Assembly: GCA_914767715.1 (NCBI GenBank)
Contig: OU612067.1
Location: 22,542,162 to 22,606,161, forward strand
Direction of reading: 5' to 3'
DNA from: Membranipora membranacea
Lineage: Eukaryota; Bryozoa; Gymnolaemata; Cheilostomatida; Membraniporidae
Length of the DNA: 64,000 nucleotides
Part shown: piece by piece, positions 12,426 through 24,500 of the stretch
Numbering within the stretch: the stretch's first letter is position 1
Layout of the letters: each line of letters opens with the position of its first letter
Made by a program: the position numbers and the translations under genes
Notes under the pieces: generated by a model
Told to the model about the DNA's origin: nothing
The model's input: the letters and a program-made list of their open reading frames with translations, nothing else
The model's database searches: none

Positions 12426-14790
12426 TACTAGGAGCCAAATATTATTTAGATATATTGATCCTTTTTTTACACATTAGCCGGCCAATGTTTGACGACATTG
12501 ATTTACCAACTCTTTTAATTATTTGTTGTTAACTAACAAACTAACAGTGGAAGTTATTTGTTGGATAATGGTCATTGGTGTCACTCATCACTTGATATAA
12601 AATTACGCATTCACAAAACAGTTTTAACTATGTTAATATTAATATGGTAACTCAATTTATTGCTCAACGGTCATATACTTTAAAACCACTCAAATATCAA
12701 TGCAGTTCTTTGATAAAGTTAAGAAAGATTTTCAGATGGAGCTCTTCTGGACATGACTTATTGATGGTGGTAAAGTTATGATTATGTCTATTAGCACATT
12801 TTCTGATTGGCTGAGGTTCTTACATGCATGATTTGTTTGACAATATAAAATTATTGGTGGACCAACACCGGTCGAACCCCAGGCTGGCATGGGTTCGACA
12901 CAATATTTTTATGCAGTTCATTCAAAGTTGTGTTGCAGTGACATCATAGGGCAAATGGTATTTCAGACAACAGTTTGTATATGGAGAGGCTAACCAGAAT
13001 TTTTCTACAAAACCTGTTGGTGATTACATATATTTTGTCAGTGCGCAGTCTTTTTGATAAACTGGTTATCCTCTCCATCTGCAGTCCTTATGGGTGGAAC
13101 TATGACATGGATTGATCTTTGTGTAGTCTTTAATATGTTTTTATTGTCTTTTAAATAAATGTTGAAACTAATAAGGACAAGGTAGAAATACAGTGACACC
13201 ATAGGAACAACACATAAACGAATAACTATCATTGTAAACATCCCTGTTCTGTACAAACGAGTTAAAGCTCGGACCAAACAATCAATTCATTTTTTGAAAC
13301 AGACGAATGAGTTATAAAATGATGATAACAAAACCAGAAAATAAAAGTAATTAATGTGGTACAGACAAAGGTTTTCAAGATATGGTGGTGTCGGACAATT
13401 AACACGGTTGATGACCCCCTAGCTAAAGAAAAAAACCCAGCGATCATGTTTGAATATAATGCCTTTTAATATGTTATTCCAATACTGCTCTTGGAAACTA
13501 TTTTTAAGAACATTTTCAAAACTCTTTAAAATCACACCAGAACTATAATACTATAATTCCAAAAACAATCGAGGTGAGAGGTTCCTGTCGTGTCATGGTG
13601 TCAACCTGTACAACAGGTACATTTTGGTAGTAGAGACATGTACTCAGTCTGGTTCCTTGGGTGAACTTGCGGCGCACCTGTGGGAGGGGGTTCGATTGTT
13701 TGCAGGTTGCAGATGTTTCGCTCTGTCTTTCCGGCTGACGAGCGTGACAATAAGTCTGATAGTTTGGCAGTCTCTGCTCCACCCTCGTGCTATCTGACTG
13801 TCCCATTGCCATTTGATTGTGTCTATCATTGTTTTTCTTCTTTTTTTTGTGTTCCTAATGGAAAACTTTCTTCAAAATGATTATTGCAGTCAATATAATG
13901 TTTTAAAAAAATTATAATCAATGTTTTACATTGTGCATACTATGGCACAGATTTTGTTTGGAACCAAATACAATGCTGTGCAGTGTGGTTCATATTGCAG
14001 CTCCAGTTTGATAAATAATCAATCCATTTACCGATATACTGTCGCTCAAACATGATATTTGTTTTGTGTTTTGTTGAATTTCATATTAAATGATGACCAA
14101 TTGGGTTTTCCCCAACTCTTTCTTACTCATTGTTGACACCTGGACAGGATAGTTTTGCACACATTTCAGATAAAGCTATCGTTATATTCTGCACAACTTA
14201 TATAACTCACTTCCCTATGTACGTCAAATTATTACCGTTGCAAACTACGTTATGGAAAGGCTGCAATCATAGCTTTGTTTTAATGGAGGGAATCAACAAA
14301 CACAGACTGGTAAGGGTTACAGAGAGCTTGAAACTACTGATGTGACACTTAACAGGTTATCTGTAAGTTATGTTGTACAGCATGTTTAGTAAATGCTCTG
14401 GTTCGGCGGCTGCACAACGGTATTATGAAAATTCTTCTATCAGCGTAACTTTGGCAAGACTCTGCCTCAAAACCAGAGTGTGCCAACCTGTTAAAACCTT
14501 TACCACATGTATATACACTTTCTCATTTCGCTTATGATAAACATAATGTATGCAAATAAGCCGATATTCTTTGGATGTCTGTGTTCAAGGCTAGTTTTCT
14601 ACATCAAACACCTTCGTGTGAAACGCAGCTGGTTGGTCATGTTACTAATGAAGTTGATCATTGAAACGCACCTAACCTTTTTACATTTCCTTAGTGGGTT
14701 ACATGTGACATTTGCAAGAAATAGAATATACGTTTGTTCTTTTATTTCAGGTGTTAATCTAATTTGCTAAGATAGAATTATCATGTAGAC
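12426..14790. other. Intergenic region upstream of paralog A
   Basis: No gene is supported here. Open frames near 13038-13880 occur on both strands but have no splice context or recognisable sequence. An AATAAA hexamer at 13154-13159 could serve the upstream gene but is distant. From about 13940 the sequence is homologous to the inverted copy at 32091-33145. A strong acceptor (TTTTATTTCAG) ends at 14750, 40 bp before the paralog A start codon, so paralog A probably has a 5' UTR intron. Confidence 0.45.
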
Positions 14791-17020
14791 ATGAGCGCTG
14801 AGGACTCCGGAGACAAGAAGAAAGCCTATGAGGAATCTGTACCTCCAAAGGTAAAGAAAGAATCATCAGCATCTCATCAGACTGACCCTAAAGGAGTGCA
14901 AGAACAGCAGTCACCAGAGCTCCCTGGGTCACTTCAGTGGCAAGAACCTTTAGCATTGTTGGCTGATCTTGCAGCTGACCAATCTCTGGCATTAGCACAA
15001 CAGAGACTAACTCCTTCTGAGACATTGACTGAGACCAGTCGTATATTAGCCAACTGGGGATCAGAGCAATCAAATATCCCAAGCACATCTGGTTGGACTC
15101 TCTCGCATCCGTATTCTTCTGATCCAATCGAAGGAGACATCATTGATCCTGACTTGCTTCAGAAGTTTGCTGAGTTTGATGAAGCAGCGTTTGAAGTTGC
15201 TAGTTCTGTTGGGTCTCTTAGCATAGACGGAGCCTCCCCACCAGATACTGCACCCCTCGGTAAATACAGCAGACCAGATTATCTACCGGAGACAATCTCC
15301 TCCAGCAGTGAATACTACTCTTCATCCTCATCAAGTAAACACTCTGACCTTAACTTAGCTTACACATGTCACTTTTTGGGAACTATTGTCAGTTACATAC
15401 ATATCACATGTTTTTGTAGAGCATTCTCTATTAATATAAAGTGGCATCCAAAACCGTTCCCAAATTTAACATATCAAGACTAGCTAAGATGCATGGCAGG
15501 CTGATGGTGAAATTTGATGCTAAGATGCGTGGTAATTGTAATAATAAAACACCAATCAAAATTTAGTTTACTGAGGCAGAAGGTGAATGCGTGTTGTGAC
15601 AGATGACAATTCGAAGAAACTCTTGCTGTGCTCTCTGTTTTACTCTCTGTAGGTCGTCACAGTCCATTGGTCCCAGCAACAATAGATTGCGTTGAGGAGA
15701 AGAAGTCTGTGACTAAACCCGAGGTTCTCCTTGGAAATACTTCTTTTTGGAAGTACAGGCGAACCCCGAAAGGTCCTGAGGGTCTCACATTCGAGCCACA
15801 GCTTGTACCCCCTACAGATCCAACTAAGCCTTTAGAGTTTCGCGACCCAGCTTTTGTCAAGAGTACAACCACAGCTCGACTGAGTCATTTTGGCAAGGCC
15901 AGGATAGGTGAAGGCAACGACACCACACCTGATCCAGAGAAACTCGCAAAGCTAGGGTGTAGGATAAAGGATCTCGGGCAACAAATAGCAGCAATTACAG
16001 AGGAAAGGCACAACAAAGAAAAAGTTAAACTCTCATCTAGGTGAGTTTGAAAGATGTTGCAACCATTCCATATCAAAGTCTGTCAACAGATATTGACACT
16101 TTAATGCAATACTTTGGAAAATAATATAAAATGAGTTTGGTCAGTTGTGCAGTGTATCCCTTTGGATCTAAGTTAGAGAGGAGATAATATTGCACTCTTG
16201 ATTATCTGTAAGCATGTAGGCCTAATGAAAATCATAATAAATCTCAATATCTAAGGAGTGGTTGTCAAAGAGCGCCATGTTTGAGGTTGGTCCATGGCTG
16301 TATATGGTATCAGCACTTGAAATCTGATTGAGCTTCTACTGTGAAACCAACACAAATTTTTGCTTTGCTTCTAGCCAAGGCCGCCTTCGCAAGATAGCCA
16401 ATAACGAAGCTAACAAAATCATCTTTAATGGAATGGAAAGTGAAAAAAGTAAGGAAATTTACATTCCTTTCTCATCCTACCATAACTTGATGTTGAAGGC
16501 CTAGCTTTCAGATGTCTAGTACTAGTTTTCCATTACACCTACAGTTAAAAACATTAGAGGTTGATATGCCAATCTGGATATCATTCACTGATGGTTATAT
16601 AATAATATCTTGCAGATGTTAATAGACACCACAGGGCAATATATGTGTTGTTTGGGTCGTCATATATTGGATAGGTTTTTAAAGTTCGCAGCTACTTAAC
16701 TCAATAATAGAACTTCCGTCTTGATTTTTATCACAGATTTGGATATGTTTGTTTTATGTTCTTTCCCTGATTTATTACCCAGACTGATTTTGTTTATCTT
16801 AGGTGAGTTGACACGTACTATAAGCGAAGTTAAAGCAGCAATTCAAAGTCACGAAGAAGGATCAGCAAGAGCTAGCTCAGCTACAGATTCAGAACTTAAC
16901 GAAAGTTTAGTCGGGAAAATTAATAACATTATTAGCCAGACATACCAATCTAAAGTGGCAGGCCAGGCCGGCGTGTACATAGATAATATTTTAGCTGACT
17001 ATGGGTATATCTCAGACTAG
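14791..17020 (+). CDS. Unrecognised conserved protein, paralog A (407 aa)
   Basis: I cannot name this family. Four exons, 14791-15334, 15653-16040, 16375-16448 and 16803-17020, join in frame to a TAG stop. The N-terminal third is low-complexity and acidic, with a Ser-rich end (SSSSEYYSSSSSS). A block, DLLQKFAEFDEAAFEV, precedes it. Exon 2 carries the most conserved part: KPEVLLGNTSFWKY, PKGPEGLTFE, PLEFRDPAF, then HFGKARIGEGNDTTPDPEKL. After this a charged helical stretch (about residues 265-335) looks like coiled coil, and the protein ends QAGVYIDNILADYGYISD. There is no signal peptide or membrane segment. A second copy with the same exon structure lies at 25785-21576 on the other strand, and conservation between the two follows the protein frame, which supports the model. 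The start MSAE is shared by both. Function is unknown; coiled coil plus a Ser-rich tract suggests a scaffold, which is inference only. Confidence 0.8.
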
Positions 17021-17029
17021 TCTGAACTC

Positions 17030-17470
17030 ATGTTTGCAGCTATCATGGTATACACAACTCTCTGGTAGAACAGAGGAACAATTCTTCAACGTAACTGTAC
17101 CCATAAACCTCCTACCATACAAAACACCCTTTGGTAACACCATTTACACTTCAATTGAAACACCATATCATGTAAAAACTGTACATATTGTATTTTTAGC
17201 AAGAAACTTTCTTAAAGCAACGTAAGTTTTTGACCAAGAAAGAGGATATTCAACCCAAGGCAAAAATATTTGATTTTATAACATGTTTGCAACTATCATA
17301 ATATGGTATACAAAACTCTCTGGTAGAACACAGGACCAACCCTCCAGCGTAACCGTACCCATATACCTACCTATCACACAAAGCACTGTTTACACTTCAA
17401 TCAGGACACCATATCATGTTAATATTGTACATATTGTCTTTTTTACCAAGCAACTCGTATTTTCAAGCCA
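17030..17470. repeat. Two tandem ~190-bp units 3' of paralog A
   Basis: 17033-17220 and 17283-17470 are diverged direct copies. Shared words in order are ATGTTTGCA, CTATCAT, TGGTATACA, CTCTCTGGTAGAACA, CGTAACYGTACCCAT, ACACCATATCATGT and TGTACATATTGT. The first unit starts within about 20 bp of the stop codon, so both units are probably in the 3' UTR. Confidence 0.75.
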
Positions 17471-19110
17471 TTAAAGAGGAAATTAAAGCCAATCTTTGAC
17501 TTTTATGTGTATAGCCTGGTATCTATCATCTGATCATTTTTTTCATGTCACTCAGAGGAACTTTTATAACAATAGAAACATGAGCCTGATCCAATTTGGA
17601 GATTCCATCGATTGGATTGTGGAATATCAGTTGACTGTTTATTATCGTAATAATTATAAAAATAATTTTAATAATGTGAAGTTAATCATGTGTGGCATAG
17701 CGTAGCAAGAATAGAAGTGCATGTCCCCCACATCCTCATACCTCTCACGTGACAATCGCCTTTCTTACTTTTGTAATAGTTCAGCTTCAAGAATCAGATT
17801 GCTGTTCTTCAAGCTTGTTCGATTTCAACAGTGTGTTAAAAAAATTGCATATGATAACATACCGAGCAACCGTATTAGCCTGTACGACTTAATATGGTCC
17901 TAACTTTCAAATCGGGTGTTACAATGCTAACGGTTATCGACATGTTCTACAAATTATCACTTATACAATGAACCTAAAATATAACTGTGCCATAACGCTG
18001 TTCAATGATGACCCTGTACAATGAGACAGAGTCATTGAAGTACTGATAGTAGAGGGCTGTCTGTAGACAATTAGCTACTCTGTCTGCCAGACAAAATATA
18101 GGGTGATGTTAGACAGAGGTTCAGATTCATCCCATGGACATTTATGTGATGTAATCATTTGCAAATATAAATTGCACTGTCTGACCCGGACAAAATTAAA
18201 GTTTCAGACTCAAACACCTCGCCTAGAAACTTTTCGTCTCGGAAAGTGAGATGGCCGGCATTTCACGGTAATAAGATACTGTGGATTCAAGTCCTGATTG
18301 GGAAGCACCCTATAGTTTATAATATTGATGCCTGTCCCTGTGTGCGACCCTCAGAATCAATTTTGGAAAAATGAAGACTGTAGATCGTAGGCTAGTTTGT
18401 CCCAGTTTTACCAATTTGTTACAGTTCATACGAAGTTGAAGGTGCCCTCATTCTGTTTCAGCCAGCACAAAATTGGTATAATTCAAAGGTGAAAGGTCTT
18501 GATTCGGTGTTTCGTTTTCATCCCATCTGGTTCTAGCCAATTTAGTATAGAAACACGCATGCGGTATACACGTGCTACGGGTTGTGTAACAATAACTGAC
18601 CTTTTATATAATAAAGCCTGAGATCTCGTGATTGGAACACGTGAATTATCTCCCTTATTACTCATGCTGGGACTTTGGGAACTTCCATTCTTATTGAATC
18701 GTAATGGACACATTATTTTTTTATATGGATAAAATGTGTTGCCCCAAGCCGTATAGCATTATCTGAACCATCCGATAAGCTATTGTGTCAAGTGGCAAGC
18801 TTTATTATATATGGAACATTATAAGTATGCTTAAAAATTTTAATTTGATTAAAAAAATACTTTTTGAGCAAGTCTAAATTGCGATTCAATATTCATAGAT
18901 TTTCCAAAATTCACTTCATGACTCAACAAGTATGGAACCATAAAAAATTCAAGTCATCCATGCATTCAGTCAACATCCGCCGAATTAATCTATGTTAAAA
19001 CTAGCACAGGTCTGGTATACACAGGCTATTAAGACAACAGCTCATCGGTTCTTTTCGATTGGCGGGTCACATCATGACACAGACGAGGATGACGGATGAC
19101 GGATTACGGA

Positions 19111-19127
19111 GGGGGGGGGGGGGGGGG
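19111..19127. repeat. Poly-G run of 17
   Basis: Seventeen consecutive G residues in intergenic DNA. This may be a sequencing-length ambiguity or a quadruplex-prone tract. Confidence 0.8.
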
Positions 19128-19435
19128 CTAATGCTTATAGGCAATATTCATATATTCAAAGACCCAACAGCTATTACTCATGACTTTTTAATAATAATAA
19201 TAGTGATCATAACCATGGTAATATATTCAGAGTTCTTATCTACAATATTTACACACACTGCATTAGGTTTTTGGCTTCAGATCAACAAGCTTTCAACCAT
19301 CTATGGCTGGGGCCTACAGTATTCCCTTGTTAGCATAGGGGTTGTAGCCTATGATCTTTTGTAACCTGTCGGGTTGATTCAACTCAATTCACGTTATAAC
19401 AAACCGTGTGGTAAATTTTTATTGTTAAAACGTCA

Positions 19436-19622
19436 CTTAAAGAGCATGTGTTGGTAAAGATGTTGGTTAAAATTCGCAAGTTTTGTCTCTGTGACTGAGA
19501 AATAAAGGTCGCTATATTCGGCGCCAAGTTGCTCTCAGTTTGTAGGCAGTAGACTGCAGCGGGATTCGTACCCGAGACCTCCAACGCTTGCGCGCCAGAG
19601 GGCAGGCGCTCTAACCAACTGG
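19436..19622 (-). mobile_element. tRNA-derived SINE, internally deleted copy
   Basis: Read on the minus strand, GGTTAGAGCGCCTGCCCTC and GCAAGCGTTGGAGGTC are followed by a B-box-like GGGTACGAATCCC and then a body with CAAACTGAGAGCAACTTGGC. It matches the fuller element at 57970-58180 but lacks the GTCGGAGCACACCTGGGG segment. Confidence 0.7.
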
Positions 19623-20671
19623 TAATAAGATCAGGGATGGAAGGACCAAGCCTGATGAGACCCGACTGAAGGTAGGAATTAGGCAGATCGCCTATGTTAG
19701 GATGCACCTCAATAACGCGCTTATGACGATTTGCTCAGGGATAACAGATATGAAATGAGTCAGCAGGAGAGGGGGACAACACCTAATCTTACTCTAAAGC
19801 CTCATGGTTTATTCGCTCTTTCACTCATGAACCACCTCACTATCTACAATTTTTCACAGCTTTCTGACGATTGAAATATAAGCCCATTTTCTGGCATCAA
19901 TTTTTCAATTTAACCAATTTGCTATGAAATTTGAGCCAAACATTTATTATTAGTACATGACATGTACAGTACATGTCCGAATCAGCTTGTCAAATGTATT
20001 GATGTATTTTCTGTCTTGATGAAAGTTCAAAAGATTGGTCTGTCACTGAAAAAACGTTGGTCCATCATGAGTTTTACTCATCGAGGGTTATAAAATAATG
20101 GTACCTTGGCACGATAGAAGCAATGTAATCAAAGGGACAAATGGTGCACCACTCGATGTGGAGTAGCTGAAACTAATTTCCTTCAAATTCTCGTTCATAT
20201 AAATTTCCAGAAAACACCATTTGGAAATTACCAAAGAGAATATATTTTTAACAGATGGGATAACAAAATAGAGTCGTCGTTGATTGACGTGTAGTGCCAC
20301 ACTGATTTAACAGATGAAATAGAACCAAGAAGAAAAATAGGAACAGTATAATTTGAAATATCATTACTGGTATACATTGTAGGTTACTGTTTGTAGGAAA
20401 GTTCGGCACAATAAAGCAATAGGGATCGCTACCAGCCTGCCAAATCAACAAATATAACTCTAGTTTAAGCACGTAAGCTCCGCCCCTAAGAATGCAAAGG
20501 ATTTATATGTGTTTGTACTATGAGTTCTCCATCCAATCACTGATGGTGGTCATGATCAGTTAAAGCTGCCACAACTCATCATAGTGTACACAACAATATA
20601 ATGAAAATATTAATTCCTCTTACTTCTGGTAATAGATATATGATACTGTTGATTACCCGCACATTAAACCA

Positions 20672-20755
20672 AGTTTAATCCAGTTTGCCTCCCCCTCCAC
20701 TCTGATGATCTTACCTGTGGAGGAGGGGCAACTGGGATGCCGGCAAAATGGGATC
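20672..20755. repeat. Hairpin element with AATCCAGTTTGCC end (copy 1)
   Basis: AATCCAGTTTGCCTCC is mirrored in degraded form near GCCGGCAAAATGGGATC. It is related to the cleaner element at 35179-35273. Confidence 0.5.
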
Positions 20756-21121
20756 TACCCAGACATGGTTTCATTGCTCCGTAACAGCAAGAAACACAAT
20801 AAATAAAAACTAACCGTTACTCGCAGAAAAAAGCCCTTCTTGTACATCATAATAAAAAAATAAAGACAGAATCGCATCCAAATTTAGATATAATATATCA
20901 CCCAATGGAAGAGGATAAATGCTGGGTTTTTTGAGGAAAGATTGGAGAGTATTAATTAATAATTGTGACAAAGCCGGAGACACTTTCCTAGATATTCGTT
21001 TACAAATTCTGTCAAGGATTGTGACGATGACTTTCTAAAAAAACGTAAGAAAATCTAACCACTGGCAAAAAGAGTAAAATCTAGAAAGGGCTAGATCATT
21101 CGGTTAATTTTTTACAGAGGT

Positions 21122-21478
21122 TCAGCAGGTGTCTTGTATCATCTCATAATACTGGCCAGGCCAAACGCATTTTATGCAATCAATAAATGTAACCCGTCCC
21201 TTTAGTATGTCAAAGTTATAGTTCTTGCGTTCAATTCCTGGGGGTTGCTGTGAGCATCCGGCCACCATTACTGCTGTGCCCCTATTATAACCTTGGGCCA
21301 TGTAACCAGCATGGTTCAAAGCAACTCCAAAACACCCGCTGATTAAAAGACCCATGCATCTTCTAACAGTATAGTGGCCACCAGGATGATAGCCAGTAGC
21401 GTGCGACACTCCATCTACATGGTAGCAACATCGAGTATAGGCTCGTGAGTTAAGTATGTCAATATTATTATCATTCAT
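21122..21478 (-). CDS. Orphan Cys- and Gly-rich ORF, 118 aa, uncertain
   Basis: An uninterrupted ATG-to-TGA frame begins 98 bp after the stop of paralog B on the same strand. The translation has protein-like composition, with several Cys (RCCYH, VRRCMG, ISGCFG, VAGCSQ, IDCIKC) and Gly-rich segments (GYHPGGHYTVRRC, GYNRGTAVMVAGC). There is no signal peptide, no similarity I recognise, and paralog A has no counterpart 3' of its stop. It could be a small gene, an exon of something transcribed through paralog B, or a chance frame in its 3' UTR. Confidence 0.3.
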   Translation of the reverse strand: MNDNNIDILNSRAYTRCCYHVDGVSHATGYHPGGHYTVRRCMGLLISGCFGVALNHAGYMAQGYNRGTAVMVAGCSQQPPGIERKNYNFDILKGRVTFIDCIKCVWPGQYYEMIQDTC

Positions 21479-21575
21479 TGAAATTTTGAATGCAGAGCAA
21501 TATATTAAGTATACTGCTGGATTATTGTTGTTCAGTTGAAATACTCCACTGAGGTAGGAGAAGCATCATACAAAG

Positions 21576-24500
21576 TCAGCCTGAGATGTAGCCATGTTCA
21601 GCGAGAATATTATCGATATACAGCCCCGCCTGGCCAGCTACCTTAGTTTGGTACATCTGTCCTATGATTGAGTTCACCTTGCCCTCTAAGCTGTCGCAAA
21701 TTCTAATATCAGAATCAGAAGAAGTGTCACCTTCCATTTCAGTTTCACGCGTCGCTATCACTGCTTTTACTTCTCTTATAGTACGAGTCAGCTCACCTAA
21801 TGGTCGAAAAAACATATAAGCAATGTTAACAACATGCCTAATTCAAAAGTCAATTCAAAAGGAGGAAGTGGCTTTTACTAAGGCAGTCAATTTGGTGACA
21901 AAAATTGGCTTTGCTCTCTTCAATTTCCCAAGCTGTGCTTCCCAGGAGGAAAGCTAGCTAACATTTACTCGCCATCCTTACGTAATATAGTCTCTCATCT
22001 CAGTTAGTAATTATTAAGTGCTAGCTAACATTATGTCACCCCCACTAGCCAAACTAAAACCAAGCTAAAATTTTAACTTTTTTGCCTCAGAATGGTACAT
22101 TCTGGGTTGTCCACTGTTAAAATTAGGCATTCTATCGTATCATCTGAAGCCTATCACTTCTGTCACATCTTCAGCGGAGTGCATCTGAGTCGGAAAAAAT
22201 ATACTGTTGCTTACTTTTTTCTGTCTCCATTCCGTCAAAGATAATTTTGTTGGCTTCATTGTTGGATATCTTTCGTAACCGACCCTGACTGAAAACAAAA
22301 CAACATTTATAGTTATACCATGCCTTGGCAAAGACAATACCAATTTGCTAATCTGAGATACCACATAACATTCAGGTATGCCAAAAGGAATGTAATATCC
22401 AAGAGTTGAAACACAAGCCCTTGCGAAAGCTATTGGGCTTTATTTCCAAATGTCAATATAGGCAACCTAAATATTGACTGGTTATAAAAAAGTGTGCATG
22501 TACTAAATCTTAGCATGGGGGACTGTTAATTGCAAGGGGCATACTCCACAGAACATTTGGACCCCCTTTTGGCATCTTTGAGATTCACAGGATTTGCACT
22601 ATATTTCTTGCTCTTCTGAGAGCCTTTAATATTATTGTAATTCAAATCCCTAAAAGCCTTCAAAAGTGGCCAAATACGCCCCTGACTACATTTTTGCAGG
22701 TCTGCAAACAAGTGTGATTGTACATGTAACATGTACTCTTTGTGCAAGGGTGAATTTTTGGCACTATTATCAGTTCATTATCACTTTAGCACTCCTATGG
22801 GCTTATTTCAGGACCAAGTGTCTTACGGTTGTTGTGATTCTGTTGTCGGGATTACAAAATTTCTGGGATGGTAATATTGTGAGAATTTCTAATAATATAC
22901 AAAACATCTGCAAATGATAATAGGACAAGGAAGTGGATTAATATCTTCAAATATACACCCAGTAAGAGCGGAGTAGCATGGGGCGCATTCAAACAAATAT
23001 TCACCATCATGGAGAAAGTATCCGACCCATCCTCTTATGAGTGTATTGACATATCTGCTTGCTGTATAAAGTCAGATTGTAGAAATGTAGTCTGAGTGCT
23101 CAGACAAGTGCGGTGCGAGTTAGTGGCAATAAATTATCAACCACTCATTTTCAAAAATGAGCGGTCGATAGTGTAATGAAACGGCTGAACAACTTCCTTC
23201 TATTAGAATTATTAGTTTCCACAAACAATATGAATTGGAACCATAGCTGCACTTGTAACCGTATCATTTTGTTGAGTGAATGAGCTCGACGATAAAGATG
23301 CTATGCCACAGCGGACATTCCACTGTACTCAGCGATTGCTACCAACAAGATGCGCCCAGACCTAGCAATAAGGAAGCTGGCACAGCTTACAGTTTATCTT
23401 TTTTTAAGCATGTTTGGTGAAAAATTTCCTAACTGGGGTCATTATTTTTGGGGAACTAAAACAATGAAGCCACATCATCATTGGGTTGTCCAACCTTAGC
23501 CCAGAACTTATTCTACAACTGCAGACTATTTTGGAATAATTACAATCCAGCCTTGTCAGCGAGTAACAATCAGCCTAGAGTTGTCAGCCCTGACAATGAG
23601 TATGGGTAACTCACATCCCGTCACAAGGTCTTCTCTTGATGTTAAACCTAAGCATAAGGCATGCGCTCATTATCAAACCGTACACTAGTTTTTAGCCTGA
23701 AAACTAACCTGGAAGAGAGTTTGATTTTCTCCTTGCTGTGTTTCTCGTCCTTAATTTCTGTCATTCGTCGCCCAAGATCCCTTATTGTATGTCCTAGCTT
23801 TGCGAGTTTCTCTGGGTCGGGTGTAGTGTCGTTACCTTCTCCAATCCTGGCCTTCCCGAAATGAGTCAATTGCGCTGTGTTGGCACTTGCAACAAATGCA
23901 GGGTCTTGAAACTCCAGCGGTTGTGATGGATCCTGGGGTGGGGCGACCTGTCTCTCAAATGTCAGCCCCTGCGGACCTTTTGGAATCTGTTTGTATTTCC
24001 AGAATGTTGTATTGCCAAGGAGTACTTCCGGTTTGCCTGCAGTCTGGTTGTCTTCAATCTCATCTACAGTTACTGGTACTGTAGGACTACGACTACCTAC
24101 AGAACAGGAATTAGCATCCGAATAAAGATTCATTCATAATATGAATGAGTTCCTAATACATAGAGACAGATCTGGGCTGAGGAAATCCTAATTGTCAAAC
24201 TCTACCTGGGTTATTGGCAATTGCATTCCACTATCGACCATATCTCTTTTGGATGTGATTAGTTAAAGCGCTAAAACTGTGCCAGGATAGGTGGAACTGG
24301 CATTTCATTATCAACCACTTGTTAATGAAATGCCACTACCCGGCACAGTTCGAGCAGTTAAACTAGGATGTGATCGATTATGGAATACCACAACACAGAA
24401 TAAGGATATACAGAGAGGACACTTCAATGATGGTTATAGTGCCTGCGGTTTTTGATTAACTGGGGGAAAATTGTGCACAGCTGGATGCCGAAAACTCATT

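Larger units (their letters stand above)
17471..21121. other. Intergenic region between the convergent paralogs
   Basis: No gene is supported. The stretch contains a run of 17 G at 19111-19127, a SINE remnant near 19436-19622 and a hairpin element near 20672-20755. The part at 21007-21110 (ATTCTGTCAAGGAT to AGTAAAATCTAGAA) resembles 31612-31712 in the same orientation. Confidence 0.4.

Noticed and set aside
13543-13812. 89-codon minus-strand frame overlapping plus-strand frames
   Set aside because: Open on both strands in a locally more GC-rich patch; no homology that I recognise and no exon context.
14507-14770. 87-codon hydrophobic frame, repeated at 32322-32585 on the minus strand
   Set aside because: It is the upstream/5' UTR-intron region of paralog A and its inverted copy. 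Both copies are recent duplicates, so conservation does not prove coding, and a good acceptor (14750) lies inside its end.
19384-19707. 107-codon minus-strand frame
   Set aside because: It runs through a tRNA-derived SINE remnant and has no splice context.
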